Shown here: positions 34,911-49,200 of the stretch, in pieces | Layout: each line of letters opens with the position of its first letter | Position numbering within the stretch: the first letter of the stretch is position 1 | Source of the DNA: Congeria kusceri | Taxonomy: Eukaryota > Mollusca > Bivalvia > Myida > Dreissenidae | Direction of reading: 5' to 3' | DNA: 64,000 nucleotides | Assembly (NCBI GenBank): GCA_027627225.1 | Contig: CM051024.1 | Span: 40,975,225 to 41,039,224, forward strand | The notes under the pieces: generated by a model | Databases searched by the model: none | Seen by the model: only the letters and a program-made list of their open reading frames with translations | Told to the model about the DNA's origin: nothing | Position numbers and translations under genes: made by a program

Positions 34911-37900
34911 ATATAACAATCCGTGAATGGCATATGAAAAATATAAATGAAATATATATATATGTCAGGTTATTTGGAATTTCTACCCAAACCTACTTAC
35001 ATTTAAATCACGAGGGTTTAAATTATGACAGAACATGTTTTAGAATAAAAACAACGTAAAATATTCCACGGTCTTAAGGCAAATATAACCTTTGTACGCA
35101 TAATATCGATTACATGTTATGTATTATCAGTCGGTTTCACATATCTTGTAACACAGTTAATTAGATAGGTTGACGATATTTGACTGACAATGTGTTTAAC
35201 CAACGAGAAAGTCAGGGTTTTACTTTTTACGGATCGGTCTTGTTAACAGTAACAGTATTCACTAAACAGTGTTAATCCGATTTAAAGCTTAGTAGCGGTG
35301 TTTATCAATTTAATAGATATCTGTTCTATAAATCAAAAATACATTTTAAACCGAGATTTGAATTATTGTTTTATGTTTTAAAATCAAACAGGGAATACAT
35401 TGGGTGATTTTAATAAATTATAATGTTTGACACATACAAATCCAAAGATCTGTTTGACTGTGTTTCTTAAAATAAAGCGTTTGCATCACATGAGTATCAT
35501 TAAATGTTCGTGCAAACAGCTACTAACAGCACTAAGTGCTCTTTGAATCAGATTTTTTAATATTTGTTTTCTTCGAAAAAAGAATTGGTTTTAAAATCCA
35601 ATTATTCATCCCAATTTCCCAATATACAAAAATCCACTATGCTCAGCACGGCAGAACGCCGCAAATCTGTTTTGCAAATGGGTTATAAAATTGTAGCGCC
35701 GTATAAATAGACTTGGTTGGAGCATGTAAAATAAACAAATTGGCATATCGTTTAAACAGTCAAGGTCCTGGTCAATATTTCGTTCCCTTACCATTTTTCA
35801 AAGTTGTTGAAGTGCGAACTTGAACCCATTAGTTTAAGTCAGTGAGTGTCATTTGCCCTCTTATCGTGTCGTGTATGTAATACGATATCGCTTAGTAATT
35901 AACACGTATTGCGTAAATTGACATGATTTAAATTGATCTGATTTCTTTTGTCTAATATTACTTTCTGAAATTAATCACAATGATATTACAATATTTTAGC
36001 TTCGACAGTGTATTTCACTGCTGACGTGGGTAGACTAGCTTCTTCGAAGAACGATTTCTTGTAAAATTTATATAGAGTTTTTTTAAAACTGACTGAACTT
36101 GTTATTGTTAAAAAGTATTCTTGTATATTCGTACGTCAACGGATTTGGTCATCCTGTAATAGAAATTAGTTTTTTCTTAAAAGTATTATTTTGTTTAAAA
36201 CAACTAAGCAAGTCTCAGTTAATTCTTCCCATAAAAGTATCGACCATAATTAGATCCGTTGCTTTTCTGATTATTACGTTCAAGGACATGATGACTCCAA
36301 TAAGAAGAGAGCGGCCATGTGTGTTCTATTATACAATATATTCCTACGCGCCGAATAACAGCACTGTACAAGATGACGAACTATACAATGCACACGTCTA
36401 GTTAAAGGCCTTTTCATCAATACAAATTAAGGTCTAACCCATTATACAAATTTCCGTTTAACAAAATACAACAGCAGGCTTATACTACATATAAAAAAAA
36501 CACTCTTATGTCGACCATGCTTGGCCCCGACCACAATCATCGGAGTAAATTTCCGAACCCCCCACCCCACATTATTTCACCGATTCCAATAAATCAATTT
36601 AAATTAAATTGACATTCAAATATAATTTATTAAAAGTTATTCAAAGCGTCAATCAAATCGTGTCATATTGTTCTTTTGTCAATCATACGTTTCAAATTCG
36701 GAACAATAAGATCACAGAAGCTTTTTTGAAAACAAACTCAACTTCCAACGATGCAGTTAATATTAAACAGTATTTGGTATGATAACCGTTTAAACTATAT
36801 CAGAAAGTAAACCAAATGCAACATTTTTATTAACACTGGATGGTGGAAAATACTTGACACATGCTCATGTCTATGACCTATGCTGCAGGAATCGTTACAT
36901 TGTCAATTTTAGAATTGTTATCGAGATATTGTATAGTAGAAATACAATTCATCCTTGAAACGGTTGTCCACTGTGTGTTTCTGTTAATAGCGGAAAGAAA
37001 CAAATAAATGTCAATGTCTGTGTACAAGCATAATTGAAAAGAGACAAAACAGTTTTTGAGGCTGTAAAATAAAATAGTTTCTCCTTTAAATACGATTTAA
37101 ACAAATTGCAATACCATAATTATTACATTATTCCGTCACACAAAGATTTAAGCTTTTGTATCAAGTGAAATAATTAGTGTTATACAGTTTTTAGATTTGG
37201 CACAAGTAGTGCCCTTATATTTTTTCTACATGTTAAAGAGAAACAATAACATTTAAAAGTTTTAATCGTATACGAATTGGCATGTTCCGTGAGGATTGTC
37301 GGTGTACTAACACCGACTTTCATTCGATGTTGAACAACTCGTATTTTGTTAAAAATAGTTTAATAAGTGCAGGCTCTATCACAAACGATGAGAAATCTAT
37401 TGAGCACTAACGTTTTAAGGAAACATTTAAATGCATTTTGAATTGTTTCCCTTTTGCAATATGTTCCAAACGAAAATAAATTACATGACATTCTAAATAA
37501 GCAGGATACATTTTCATATTAACTGGTTGAGGAAAATCAGAGAAGCTTTACATACAATTCGAAAATAAAATAAAACGAAACATCTTTTTCGCATCGTGTT
37601 CATTTACAGAACTTTCATGCAAACAAGTAATGAAATGGTATTCAAATACTCACACTTGTGTTCATCTTTTAATGGTATGTAATATGGATGAAGTGTTAAC
37701 GAGTTTGGCTTGAGAAAAAATATACCTCGTCACTCTTCAATAATTGATAGACATATTATTTATTATAAGTCTGTGGAAGGAGTTTCCAAATCAAACCAGT
37801 TATTGCATTTAAACACCCTTTTAAGATATACGTGTTCATTCGAAATAAACAAATGTTGTCGCTAGTGGTCAAGGTTCTTAATATAAAAGACCAAGATGTT

Positions 37901-37974
37901 CTCATTGTTGTACAATCAAAGAAAATGACATATCAAGTGCTACATTGTGTAAAGACTTTACAATTAAGCATGGA

Positions 37975-38225
37975 TTATCTTGTTCTTCCACAGCAGTGAT
38001 TTACTTTATCACTTGTAAGAAGTGTCAGAAACAATATGTTGACCAGACAAAATAAAATTGAAGTCAACGAATCAACATTAGTATGATATAAAATATGTTC
38101 ATGAAAAAAGGGAACCGTGACTTTCATACTGAATGGGAATATGTGGGACAGGACCTGGAGGCTGGAGAGTCTGTATAAGATTGAACGTCGTTGTAGTCGG
38201 GGATTTAGGATGCTAAGATGCATTG
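37975..38225 (+). pseudogene. Decayed GIY-YIG endonuclease fragment, Penelope-like element
   Basis: The plus strand reads AVIYFITCKKCQKQYVDQT, the conserved start of the GIY-YIG-type nuclease domain found at the C-terminus of Penelope-like retroelements (typical form VIYLITCKKCGKQYVGQT). Downstream DNA shows a degraded continuation in shifted frames (LESLYKIERRCSRGFRML) and stops. No reverse-transcriptase part is recognisable nearby. It is a dead retroelement tail. Confidence 0.55.
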
Positions 38226-40206
38226 ATAATCTAACATGGGACTAATCTGCATACAAAAATGTAAGGCTTTATAAAACAAAATATTGATTTAAATAATGGA
38301 ATTGATTTAATTGTGCCTTTCAATGTGACAGATGCCCTTATCGTGAACTTTCAGCTGACGTTATGCGCAGTTTGTTACATTGTGGGGTGCTTGGCAGTTT
38401 TTGCGTTTTGCAGAATTGGTTCATTAAATTGATTTAACAGAACAATCAATGATACATGGGCTATATCAAGTAAAGCAGATCATTGCCCCATGGACCTTGT
38501 TCAGGCACAAACACGTGTCCAGTTGTTTAACTCGAACACTGTATACAATTAACAAATATTATTTATACCGGCAAGCCTAGTTGTAATATTATTCTTAGCC
38601 GCATCTGATTATTACCAATCATCAGGGAGTACATAATATAAGGTTATCTGCATAAATAAATAACGCTTTTGTAACATTGTATTTGATTAGATTATATTGA
38701 TATATTCTTTGTGACCTTGGACACGATTCCTTAATTAATATAAGACAAATCAAACCCCTGAATCATCACACAAATGTTATTACTAACCAGTCAAATGGTA
38801 CAACATTTTGTATTGTTGTTCTTTCTAAACCAGAAATATATAGCTATAATAAAGTTACGTATAAATATTGTTTTCACTCATATACGTGCATAGTCACTAG
38901 GAAGAAAACATATTTAACAAGGAACGTAATCAAGGTAGTTGTCCCTTTTTTTAAAGGTCTTATGTTGAGATAAACTTTAGATGCACAGATAACATTGTTA
39001 AATGTCGCAGTTGTTTTGAAAAGTATACAATAGTTGTTTTTTTTACAGTCTGCGTTTAAGATATAAGTTTTAAACATCACATGGGTTTCCGTGATGAAAG
39101 ATTAACTACCTTGGGATTGTTTCGTGCGTAAACAATGTAAACAATGTCATCACTTCTTGTGCGTTTGTTGTCGGGTTATCATAGCCTTTGTTGTTACTTT
39201 GGGTTTGGTCATAGACACAAGATGATCTTGCATAAACTGCAATCCTGAATAGACAGAAAAGTGTTAACGCATGGTAAGACCGATGGTCTATGTTATAATT
39301 TTGACAAATTTATTACATTGGTCGAGATATAATAAATTTTAAACATTTGTGTAGTCTGGTATTTGCATGTTCACATAAATAGGATTGTTGCTTCTTGAAG
39401 GTAAGTCAGGTAAGTTAAAGGTTCTTAAAACTTATATTTTTCTGTTTCATTTGAATAAATTCCCGATATCAGTTGTTAATAAAGACCATACCTTTATCTG
39501 AACGCGTTATATTAGCATAAATAAATAAATTAATAATTAAATAATTAAATTAAATACAGGAAATTATCAAAACAGGTTGGCCGGTGCTGATTTTTTGTGT
39601 CCATATTCCAAATTATATATACACTCCGAACGATAACCACTGTAAACAATATTAAACTGCAATATTTTGATAAGAACTTGTTTTCTTATACCGTGATAAA
39701 TTTTGGAAAGTATATCTTTATGTTAAATTTGTATTAGTCATCACCTGCAATTCAACTGCAGACCAGATTTGTTACAATAAAATTAGTTTTCAGTCACGAT
39801 AAATTGTCAAATAACACAATCAGATCCTAATATTGGTATATCATGTGAAATTTGTATCTACTACTATCGTTTAATGAAAATATTGACTTGAAGTACAACT
39901 TAAAATTTAAAAGATGTCTGTAGTGAATGAGCTTATTAGATATGTTGTAGTTTGGTCTCCATAGATAGGACGTATATTTATGTTAGTATTATGAAAATAA
40001 GTATGACGTTTTAAAGAAAACAAAAGCATTCATACTACTTTTTTATCGATAATGTGTACTCTTTTTTATTTATTTCAAACGCGTTTTATTGCAACGATGT
40101 TTTCGCTTCAATGCTACCGCTGACTTATAATAGCATTGATATAGTGATATTCAAAAAGCACAAAATGTTTGCTTTCACAATATTCTCTTTTAGGTTGTAT
40201 GCAAAA

Positions 40207-40282
40207 ATGGAACTGCGGACTGTTATCCAGTTTCTGTGGACAGCATGTCTTTGCTGTCGTACACTTTTGGCGGAAACAGCAG
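40207..40282 (+). CDS. Receptor 1 first exon, signal peptide
   Basis: The ATG opens MELRTVIQFLWTACLC, a hydrophobic leader ending near LLAETA, with a phase-1 donor (GTAAAC). The start is chosen because it is the only ATG giving a signal peptide directly before the first sushi exon. Confidence 0.8.
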
Positions 40283-43200
40283 GTAAACGAAACATGTTTT
40301 GCCGAACCAGAACAGAGTACTTAACAGTAATCAAAATCTAATATTGTCATAACATATACAGAACTATACTGAAAATAATTGCTTCGGGCCGGGATGGAGA
40401 AAGTTTACCCAGGGAGGCTTAGAAAGGAAAGAAGGGCGAGTTTATATCAAGTATATTAAGTGCATGTCTAAATATCGTTAGAATTTCTTGCGTATGTTTA
40501 CATAGCAGAGGGACAAACATTGCCACTTCTGATTGGCCTTGTTGGATGTAAAAACATGAAAACAATAACAATTACTTTTGTAACGTGTGTCACGTGTAAA
40601 CACTTTTTATGTTACAGGTTGTGGTCCTCCTGCCAATGCCTTTACCACATGGTTTGTTCTTCGGGATTCTAATGACACATCAGTCGGCGCAGTGGCGAAC
40701 GTGTATTGCTATAACGGGACTGTACTGTATTTTCATGAAACAATTACTTGTGGAAATGACGGAACATGGCCAAAGACATCGTGTTATGTTCCAGGTAAAT
40801 ATACTGACAACATTTAACAATATTGTCTTATGAAAATTAGACTGACATTGCATAATACGTTTCCATGACATGTCACACAACGGAACAGTATATATGTTGT
40901 CTTCCGTTTGTATTGTATTTGAATAGATAGTTTTATCGAAGCTTAAAATTGATATGTAAACATCAGCTGATGATTTAAAAAGCTCGCATTGTTTTCTCAT
41001 AAAGTGTGTTGACAATGTTAAATTATTTTCTTGTCAAATTACGCACATTTCTGTAATGTAAGCCAATCGTCAACACGCTTTAGATCGCATGTAACCTAAT
41101 TTTCGCGTTCTGTTTTCTGTATGCATTCTTTAATTATCAAATCCATTATTTCTTTCAGTAACGTATTCAGACACGAATCTTTAAGCCATTTAAATCTGTG
41201 ATTTATTAATTATTACATGATTGTGTTTATTATATAGGCATATATTTCAGATTGCAGAATCCCTTCAGCAATTTTGAACGGTAAGCTACAGATATTGCAA
41301 GATGACAATACAACATACGGCGCCATTGCTCAAGTAATCTGCAACCGCGGGTACCAGAACAGTGCTGCACAAATTAGTTGTCAATTTAACGGCGAATGGG
41401 AAAAGGCATCATGCATTCTGAACAGTAGGTATATTGATGTTTGCTTTTGAAGATTGTTTTGTGTTTGACCCAGAACAGACGATCAAATGATAGTCTGTAA
41501 TAATGTGTGCGTCGTTAAAAACAGAGTGAATATACGATACATAGTACCGGTAATCCCTTAGAAGTTCTAACAATCCAATGACGTTTTATTGACTAAATGT
41601 TTTTTTAGGAATAAAACACAATAGACAATAGTTAACAAAAAATCGTTGTAAGTGCAGCGCACTAAATACTATATATAACATTTGTTAACAAGTACGACAA
41701 GTAGCTTACATATTTGATATTTTAACATTGTTTACCTTGTTTGATAAAAAGTAATAGTTTCGTACAAAACCCGTCTTTAATGTCTACATATGCGTTTGAT
41801 AAAAAGTAATGGTTTCGTAAAAATTTAGTCGTTAATATCTACATTTTTTATTGTTATTTCATAACAGAATCATCCACAAAATGTTGTCCTGCCAACACGG
41901 ACAGCCGTGGTATGACATGGAACGAGTTACCGGCGGGGATAGCACTGCAGCAACATTGCCATCAGGGATTCGAAGGTACTGAATAAAATTTTTGAAGTGG
42001 TATGTGCTTTTTCTTGGTATTGTCAATGAACTTAACTTATAATTATAAATAATTATAACATTTGTGTGTATTTAAGATGATTTTTATAAGATAATGCTAC
42101 ACAGAATACATATTAAGTAAACGAATTGCTATCAACACTTCATTGCATTCATTATCTTTCTTGCTCGTGCTCTTCAATCTTGTTATTGTTGTAGACTAGT
42201 TTCATTACTATTTCACTTGCATAATAGTAGTTATTAGTAGGTTTAAAGATACAAGCCTGGGTCCGTATCCACAAATCTCTTTCGGAAAAACATAAGTACA
42301 TTTCTTAAAATTATAGAATTCCTAAGTCTGTGGATATTTCATTTATAGTTTATTTTGTGTTTAACTGTTTTATTATGGCGAAGAATCAACGGATGCTTTT
42401 AATGGTATCATATTTAAATAATAAAGTAATGATTGTCACATAGAAAATAGTATTTGAAATTTTGAAAGCTTTGTGGATATGGGCCCTGCATTAGTCATTT
42501 GTGTTTTATACTAAAACATACATAGTATATACGATACTAACACATGTATTGATGTTCCGCACTTATAATTACGTAACTTAATATGCTATATTGTACGTTG
42601 TATAATAGGTGTTGCCACCCGGAAGTGTTCAGATGATGGCTTGTGGGAACGCCCTCAATACAACTGTATACGTCACATTGTGATCGAGATCGCTGATAAT
42701 GTAAGGCGTGTACTGCATACGCAAACGAATTATTACATAACATTCAATCATTAATTGCTTAACCATAAACATAAGATACTTAAGTTTTGTGATTACTTAC
42801 ATGTCCAATTTCTGGATAAATATCAAACACATTTTAAAAAGCCATAAACATACACTAAGCAAAATGCTCGCTTACTAACAACTTTACTAAACTCGTTTAA
42901 TAAAATATTGCGTTAAATGACAGCTCGTGCCAGATCCTTTATTTCTATATAAATTGTCTTCATGACTATTCATAGGTAGTCAAGCTGAAAGTCAATGCCA
43001 CAGCTGAAGGCGTCTCCGCAGCACTACAACAAATGGACAACGTCACTTTCGACGGTGCCAACGCTAATGGTTCGTCAGTGTTAACTGAAGCAGAGATCAC
43101 AGTATTAGCAGGATCTTTGAAAACCGTTGCTAATATTGTGGCTAACGAAAACCTAGCAACGGAATATATCGTTAAGGTATCAACATGTGTTTCAAGTACA

Positions 43201-46200
43201 TTGTTTTTACATTTACATGAATCTATATAGGAGGGGCAGTCATAAAGTTCCCGGACTACTCGCATATAAGTCACGAATTTAATCATGGATAGACACAATT
43301 TCTATGGTCTGTAAGTAGAATAATTTCTTATCAAAATCTGTAGTTTTCATCTTTTTTTTCTATCAGTATTCATAATCAGTATTCATAAAGCAAATACGTT
43401 TTACAACTACAACATAACATGTGTACGGAGCATTGTGACGACTTCTGAACGTCGTCATCATAAATTGTCAGAGTTTCTCAAAGTATTTCCCACAACACTA
43501 CACACACGTCCTATGATGATGTACCCACTAACTATATGTGCACACAAAACAATTGCTGAGGATATGAGCGCAGAGCTGATCGAACTGCATATTTAAGATC
43601 CCCCTCACTCTCAAACAATATTCAAGACAGAATCTCTGGTAAGCTGCTCCGTCCATGGTCGCCCGGTCCTTGAATTATCGGATGTATATTCTCCTCCCTT
43701 CAAAGAAACGCCAGTGACACTCAAACATAATTGTTTTGCAACGTTTAAAAGCTTCCTCCTTCCTCAAGATAAACTTCCACGATTCTGTTTTTTGCTCTCC
43801 TTCACACACAACTTGATTACTGGACGTTGAGCCGTACGCTCAAATGACGTCGTTGTTTGTCGTCTGACAGATTTATGTGTCTTTTTGTTTTCTTTTGTCG
43901 TGTACTTAAATTTTGTTATTTTGCGCTGATTTGTTCACAGTATTTGCAATTGACGTTTATATGACATTATGTAAAATACGACTTTTGGTGCGCAAATAAA
44001 GATTCTGCCAACATATTAACACATTCAAACGATATTCAGAACGTTAATGTTTCAAAGTGCTTCGTACATCGTTTATTATCTTGATATAACATCTTAAATA
44101 TAAACAATAGATTTTTTAACGAATCTTTGTATAATTATTACAAATAGTCGAATAGAATGTTGCTCTAGGTCACATTCAACCACCGAGGAATTAAATTGTA
44201 GAGAAAATTAAAATTGTATGCTATGTTATAACAATATAATATGAATGTTAAGTTTGAGTTTCATTAACACAAGTATGTATTGTGATACATTTATTCTTGA
44301 ACTAGTGTCTCCTGTGCTGCTTCGTGTCTTTCGTGTGTTTTGCATTGTTTCATAGCAAAATCTCACTTACCTTAAAGGAACTGAACTTCAGATGGTCTAA
44401 TCGTAAACACGAAAACAATCGTTCAGAACACATTAAAAATGTAGACATGTGTGTTTTTATTTAGTACCTGAAAAACAATGATATTATGTAGTTTTTCTCC
44501 ATTTTATCGTCTTAAAATCGATAGCGTCTGCAGACAATATAACCCATCTACTAATTAAAAAATAGCACCTTTCATATTTGGGATAAATCACGTGACAGTT
44601 AAGTTTTGTCGAGTCGAACATGCGTACTCTGGAATCAAGTGCTTGTATTGCGGAAATCCGCGGTATTTTCAAATCGTATTCTATACAAATAGTGATGTTT
44701 TTACCCATGTTTTTACCGGTTACTGCGAAACCATTTATATTCGTCGGCATGAAATTTCGTGGTTTGTTGAAAAATGACAATATCGTGGGCACTTTAATTC
44801 GTGGATTTTCAATTTTATTTATAAAAACAACACATTAAGAAATGCGTTAATCGGTTTGCTGTTTTCTGTTTGTAAAACCTTCACAGTGGAAGGTAGCGTC
44901 CGACTACAAATATGTGAATTAAACAATGGGCCCTTCTTCTGCCAAAAACCGAAGTCGTAAAACGTGGTCCACGCTTTTTGCATGGAGAGTGTTTACTATG
45001 CACATAGATCTTTACTAGTCTACCTGAAAGAAAATAGCAATGCATATACAGCATTGCTGCCTAGGCAGATACATAGGATATGTCAAGTGTCAATAAGGTA
45101 CACAGTACATTACACAGGAGCGTCGTTTGGAGCATATGCAGATTAGATAGGGGCTACTTGTCACACAAAAAATAAACTGGATACTGAACTGATTCATTTA
45201 TGATATAAATGCATGTTTCAGGTAATGTATTTATCATAAACAAACACTTATACTTTATATTTTTCTCCATGTAGGTATACGTACTAGAAAACTATATATT
45301 AGAGCGCAAATTCGGCCGAAAAAAAGCTAGCCGAAAAATTATTCGTTGGAAAAACTTCGTGGATCGTTCCGTCCTCGAAATCCACAAAATTTAGTGCCCC
45401 ACGATTATAAATGGTTTTGCATAACTACAAAAAAACGCACATCTTTATGCCCATATGGAGTTAAACATAATTTTACTTTTGCTAATGCTGCTGGAGTTTC
45501 AATATTGTTAATATTTTATTTTGCTTGTGTGGATAGTTTATGAGGTAATTGAAATTGTATGAAAGTACATTTTCTGTTTCAGTCGTTTGTCCAGTCAGTC
45601 AGCCATTTAGTTGACAATGGCACCAAAGAAACATGGCAGACTCTCAAAGAAACAGTAAACATTTTACTTGCTTTTCAGTGTTTTCGTAATGAAGTAATAT
45701 AACAATTTCATGATAACAGAAACAAGTTTTATCCGCAATTATTGATGGAACAAGATAAGAACTAAACAATGTACTTGCACCTTTAATAATAATGAGTATT
45801 GGTCTAATTATCTGTTAACCTGTATTTTGGTTTGATTGTTTTGTTTTATAGCAAAGTGCCGACGGGGAAAATATTCTGCACGCCGTAGATCAAATCGGAG
45901 CCGCACTTCGTGAGAAAGGAAATGAGGTGGCTACAAATATAACGATTGTCACGACGAACGTGGTATTTGAAATGAGAAAATTTGATAAGGAAGATATTGT
46001 ATTTCCAACTGACAATGGTGACAGCACATGGGCACATCAGTCCCAAAGCAGTATCCACCTTAGTTCCAGTGCTTTAAGTAAGTGGTATGAAGTGCATATT
46101 TTAAACATGTCAGTTGTACAGTCAATAGTTTCATTGTTACAAAAGAGTAGTGTATGCAGCTTGCAAACACCTCTGAGTGATTTAACGGAACACTGCATAC

Positions 46201-49200
46201 ATTCACGAATTTGTTTTGTTTATGCTCATTAATGTTTGCTTATTTGTACAATAAATCTAAGGACTCTGAAGACATGTTTTGCTCACTTTCCTGGGTGGAA
46301 CCAGTACTTGGGGTTTTTAAGACAGATCACGTCAACGCCCTACAATAGGGATCGAACTCGATCGCGAGGCGGAAACCATATCCATTCCGCCATTGCTAAT
46401 ACACAATCGGTGTTTTCAGGTGGCAGTGACAATATCGTAACGGCTGTTGTTTACCCGGATTTGAGCTTCGTATTGTCAGCAAATTCATTTGCTATGAACG
46501 GGTATGTTTGTAAAGTTTATATGTGTGCATATCACTGTTTGTATTGATATTTGACAACGTTGTGTTGTTTATACATGTAAAGCGATGTAAAGCGTCTAGC
46601 GTATGTATTATATATTTAGTGCGATATGAGTAAACGGTCTACTTTATGGTTTACTACAAAAGAGTTGCTACTTACAACACGGAAATACGTGCTAGGAAAC
46701 GCAGTACGTGTAACCATGGGTCCGTCATGAATGATGTTATATAATTTAAGGTCCTCGAACGGCGAGAAATTCATTAATGGCCCGGTCCTTTCGTTAACAA
46801 TTTCCAGTCGGGCTACACATTTAGACCCTCCGGTGAAGTTGACATTTAAACATATGATGGTAAGTTTGATATACTAATAAACCTGTATATTCTGAACGAC
46901 AATACATGTGTGTGAGTGTAAGGACACCTTCCGTACTCGTTCAATTATAAATTATTTAAGTGTTTCTGGTTGTTGATGCATGTTTTTATTGCGAAATACG
47001 TCATCAAATGAATTAGACTGCCATTTCGACTTATGTATTCATTTCAGAATGACCTTTCCAATCCTGCATGCAGTTATTGGAAATATGGAAGGTATAAACA
47101 ATATTACCTTAACAAAATAAGATCTATATGTATATCTGCGTCTTAAAAGTTTAAACTGAATATCAATGTGATATCGTAAGAGCTCTCACGAAATAAAGCA
47201 GTTGTAATACTGTGAGGTCAACATTATGGTTATTAAAAGACAGTGTGTATTTATATATCTAATATCTATTTCTTTTTCTTTATGTAACAGCTCAAATATT
47301 GAACTTAAAACTTAATGAAATGATTATTTTTATCAAATGAAGTTCAAATGAATCTGGATACTGGGCTAGTGACGGATGCATTTTGAAAGAGACTGAGGAA
47401 AGCATTACTGTGTGCGAGTGTAATCACCTAACCAACTTTGCTGTCCTCATGAGCCCTTTCGTTGAGGTATGCATTGTACCTATGTCACAGCTGTTGCTGC
47501 CGATTTCAAATAATAATAGTTAAAGATGTAATAGTCGATTGCGAACAAAATCTTAACTCTTTAATGTAAATACGGCCAACCACGTGTGCTAAAGGCGGTT
47601 AGTACGATCCCTTCTTTGTATTTCTCAGGCTGAGTCACAATCAGTCCCACTCAGATTGGTGTCCATCATCGGCATTGCTTTATCGATGGCATGCCTTGTG
47701 ATGACGGTACTGATATACGCCTGTCTTTGGAGGTAAATCATTCTAGTCATTCTACACAATTGTTTCTCCATTCTACACCATTCGTCTTTGAAATATAAAC
47801 TATTTTAAACGTGTTGAAGTTGCTAATTTACAATGTTCAGTCCTTGTCTCCTCACTGGGGGTGCACAATGATATGCAATGTAAATGGTTTACGAAGAGTT
47901 TAACCTCTATAAGCCTATGAACCATTTAGCGTTTTAATGCACCATATTATATTTTTGTGAACAAGCTGCCAACTCGTGAACACAACAAAACCAATTTTGA
48001 AAATGCCTGGGTTCGTATTATATAATTCAATATTATAATTGAATATCGGTAATAATGTGTTTGATTTATAGTACAATTAATAACTTGCCTATGCAGATTA
48101 CAAAACATACTTTACTTCGCTGACTGGGATTGCATTTGAATGCATGGAATGTAAAAATAAGGTGCGTTTCTTTGTAATGGGTGTTTCCTTAATGCTGCCG
48201 CACTTGCTTCATGACGTTGACAATGTTGTTTTTGAAGTTGTTGTTGTTGTTGTTATTGTTGTTGTTATTAACATTCTTATTCTGAACAATTTAGAAATCT
48301 GAGGAAAGACAGATCGGTTCTTCTGATTAACCTATGCGTTGCCCTTCTGACTGCGTATTTAGTGTTCCTGGTTGGAATTGATAGAACAACGAACAAGGTT
48401 AGTTTATCGAATGATTTTGAAACAAGACTCATCTACTCGGCATGATTCAGGCATTATTTCAATGTATGCACATCTGTATATTTTCAGTTCACATGTTTCA
48501 AACTTTGGTTCATACGTATCCTTTCGTATTTTCATTAATATATGCCAATACTAATCATTTTTCATAGAGAAAAGTATTTGAGTGTACGTGTATGCCCTTT
48601 TTTAAGATACTGTTATGACAGATGTTTCGTATTTGTAATGTTTCAGGCATTATGTACAGCAATAGCAGCCCTGCTTCACTACATATACCTTGCGGTATTC
48701 TCTTTGATGCTTGCAGAAGGAGTAGATCTCCTTATTATGACGCTCTATGTATTCGCAGCAAAATCTAGATTAAAGCTACTTCTTATTTCCGCATGGCGTA
48801 AGTTTTACTCAAATACCATTATAAAGCCAACGTTTCTTGAATTCGAATCCTTTAGTTTTAGTAAGAATTTTGAAGTTTTTTCAGTATATATTAGTATTAA
48901 TTTCTGAAAAGAATCGGAAAATTATTTTAAAATAGTAATTGAGCTTCTTTCATTCATGGTTTTATATTTATATGCATTTATATTTTGGGTATTTTGTAAT
49001 AATTAAAAGGTAATTAAAAGATATAATTAGTATAATATACCATTTGGCTTACAATCGTTTGATTAATTAATTTTAGATCTATAACAAAACCTTTTGACTA
49101 AAATATCGTTTTGATACAAGTTTTGACAACATGGAGTCTTACTGTCGTTCTTGTAATTACAGTCGCCCCAATTCTGATAGTCGGGATATGTCTTGCTGCA

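Larger units (their letters stand above)
31540..40206. other. Intergenic region between divergent genes
   Basis: Separates the 5' end of the minus-strand gene from the plus-strand receptor. It is AT-rich and I found no convincing exon. It holds short poly-C runs (31723-31734 and about 33220), a family P2 repeat (34260-34910) and a GIY-YIG remnant (37975-38225). Promoters for both genes should lie near the two ends; no TATA box could be assigned with confidence. Confidence 0.6.

Noticed and set aside
48542..48907. 121-codon open frame taken alone as a gene
   Set aside because: It is the TM3 exon (48647-48797) of receptor 1 read through both flanking introns.
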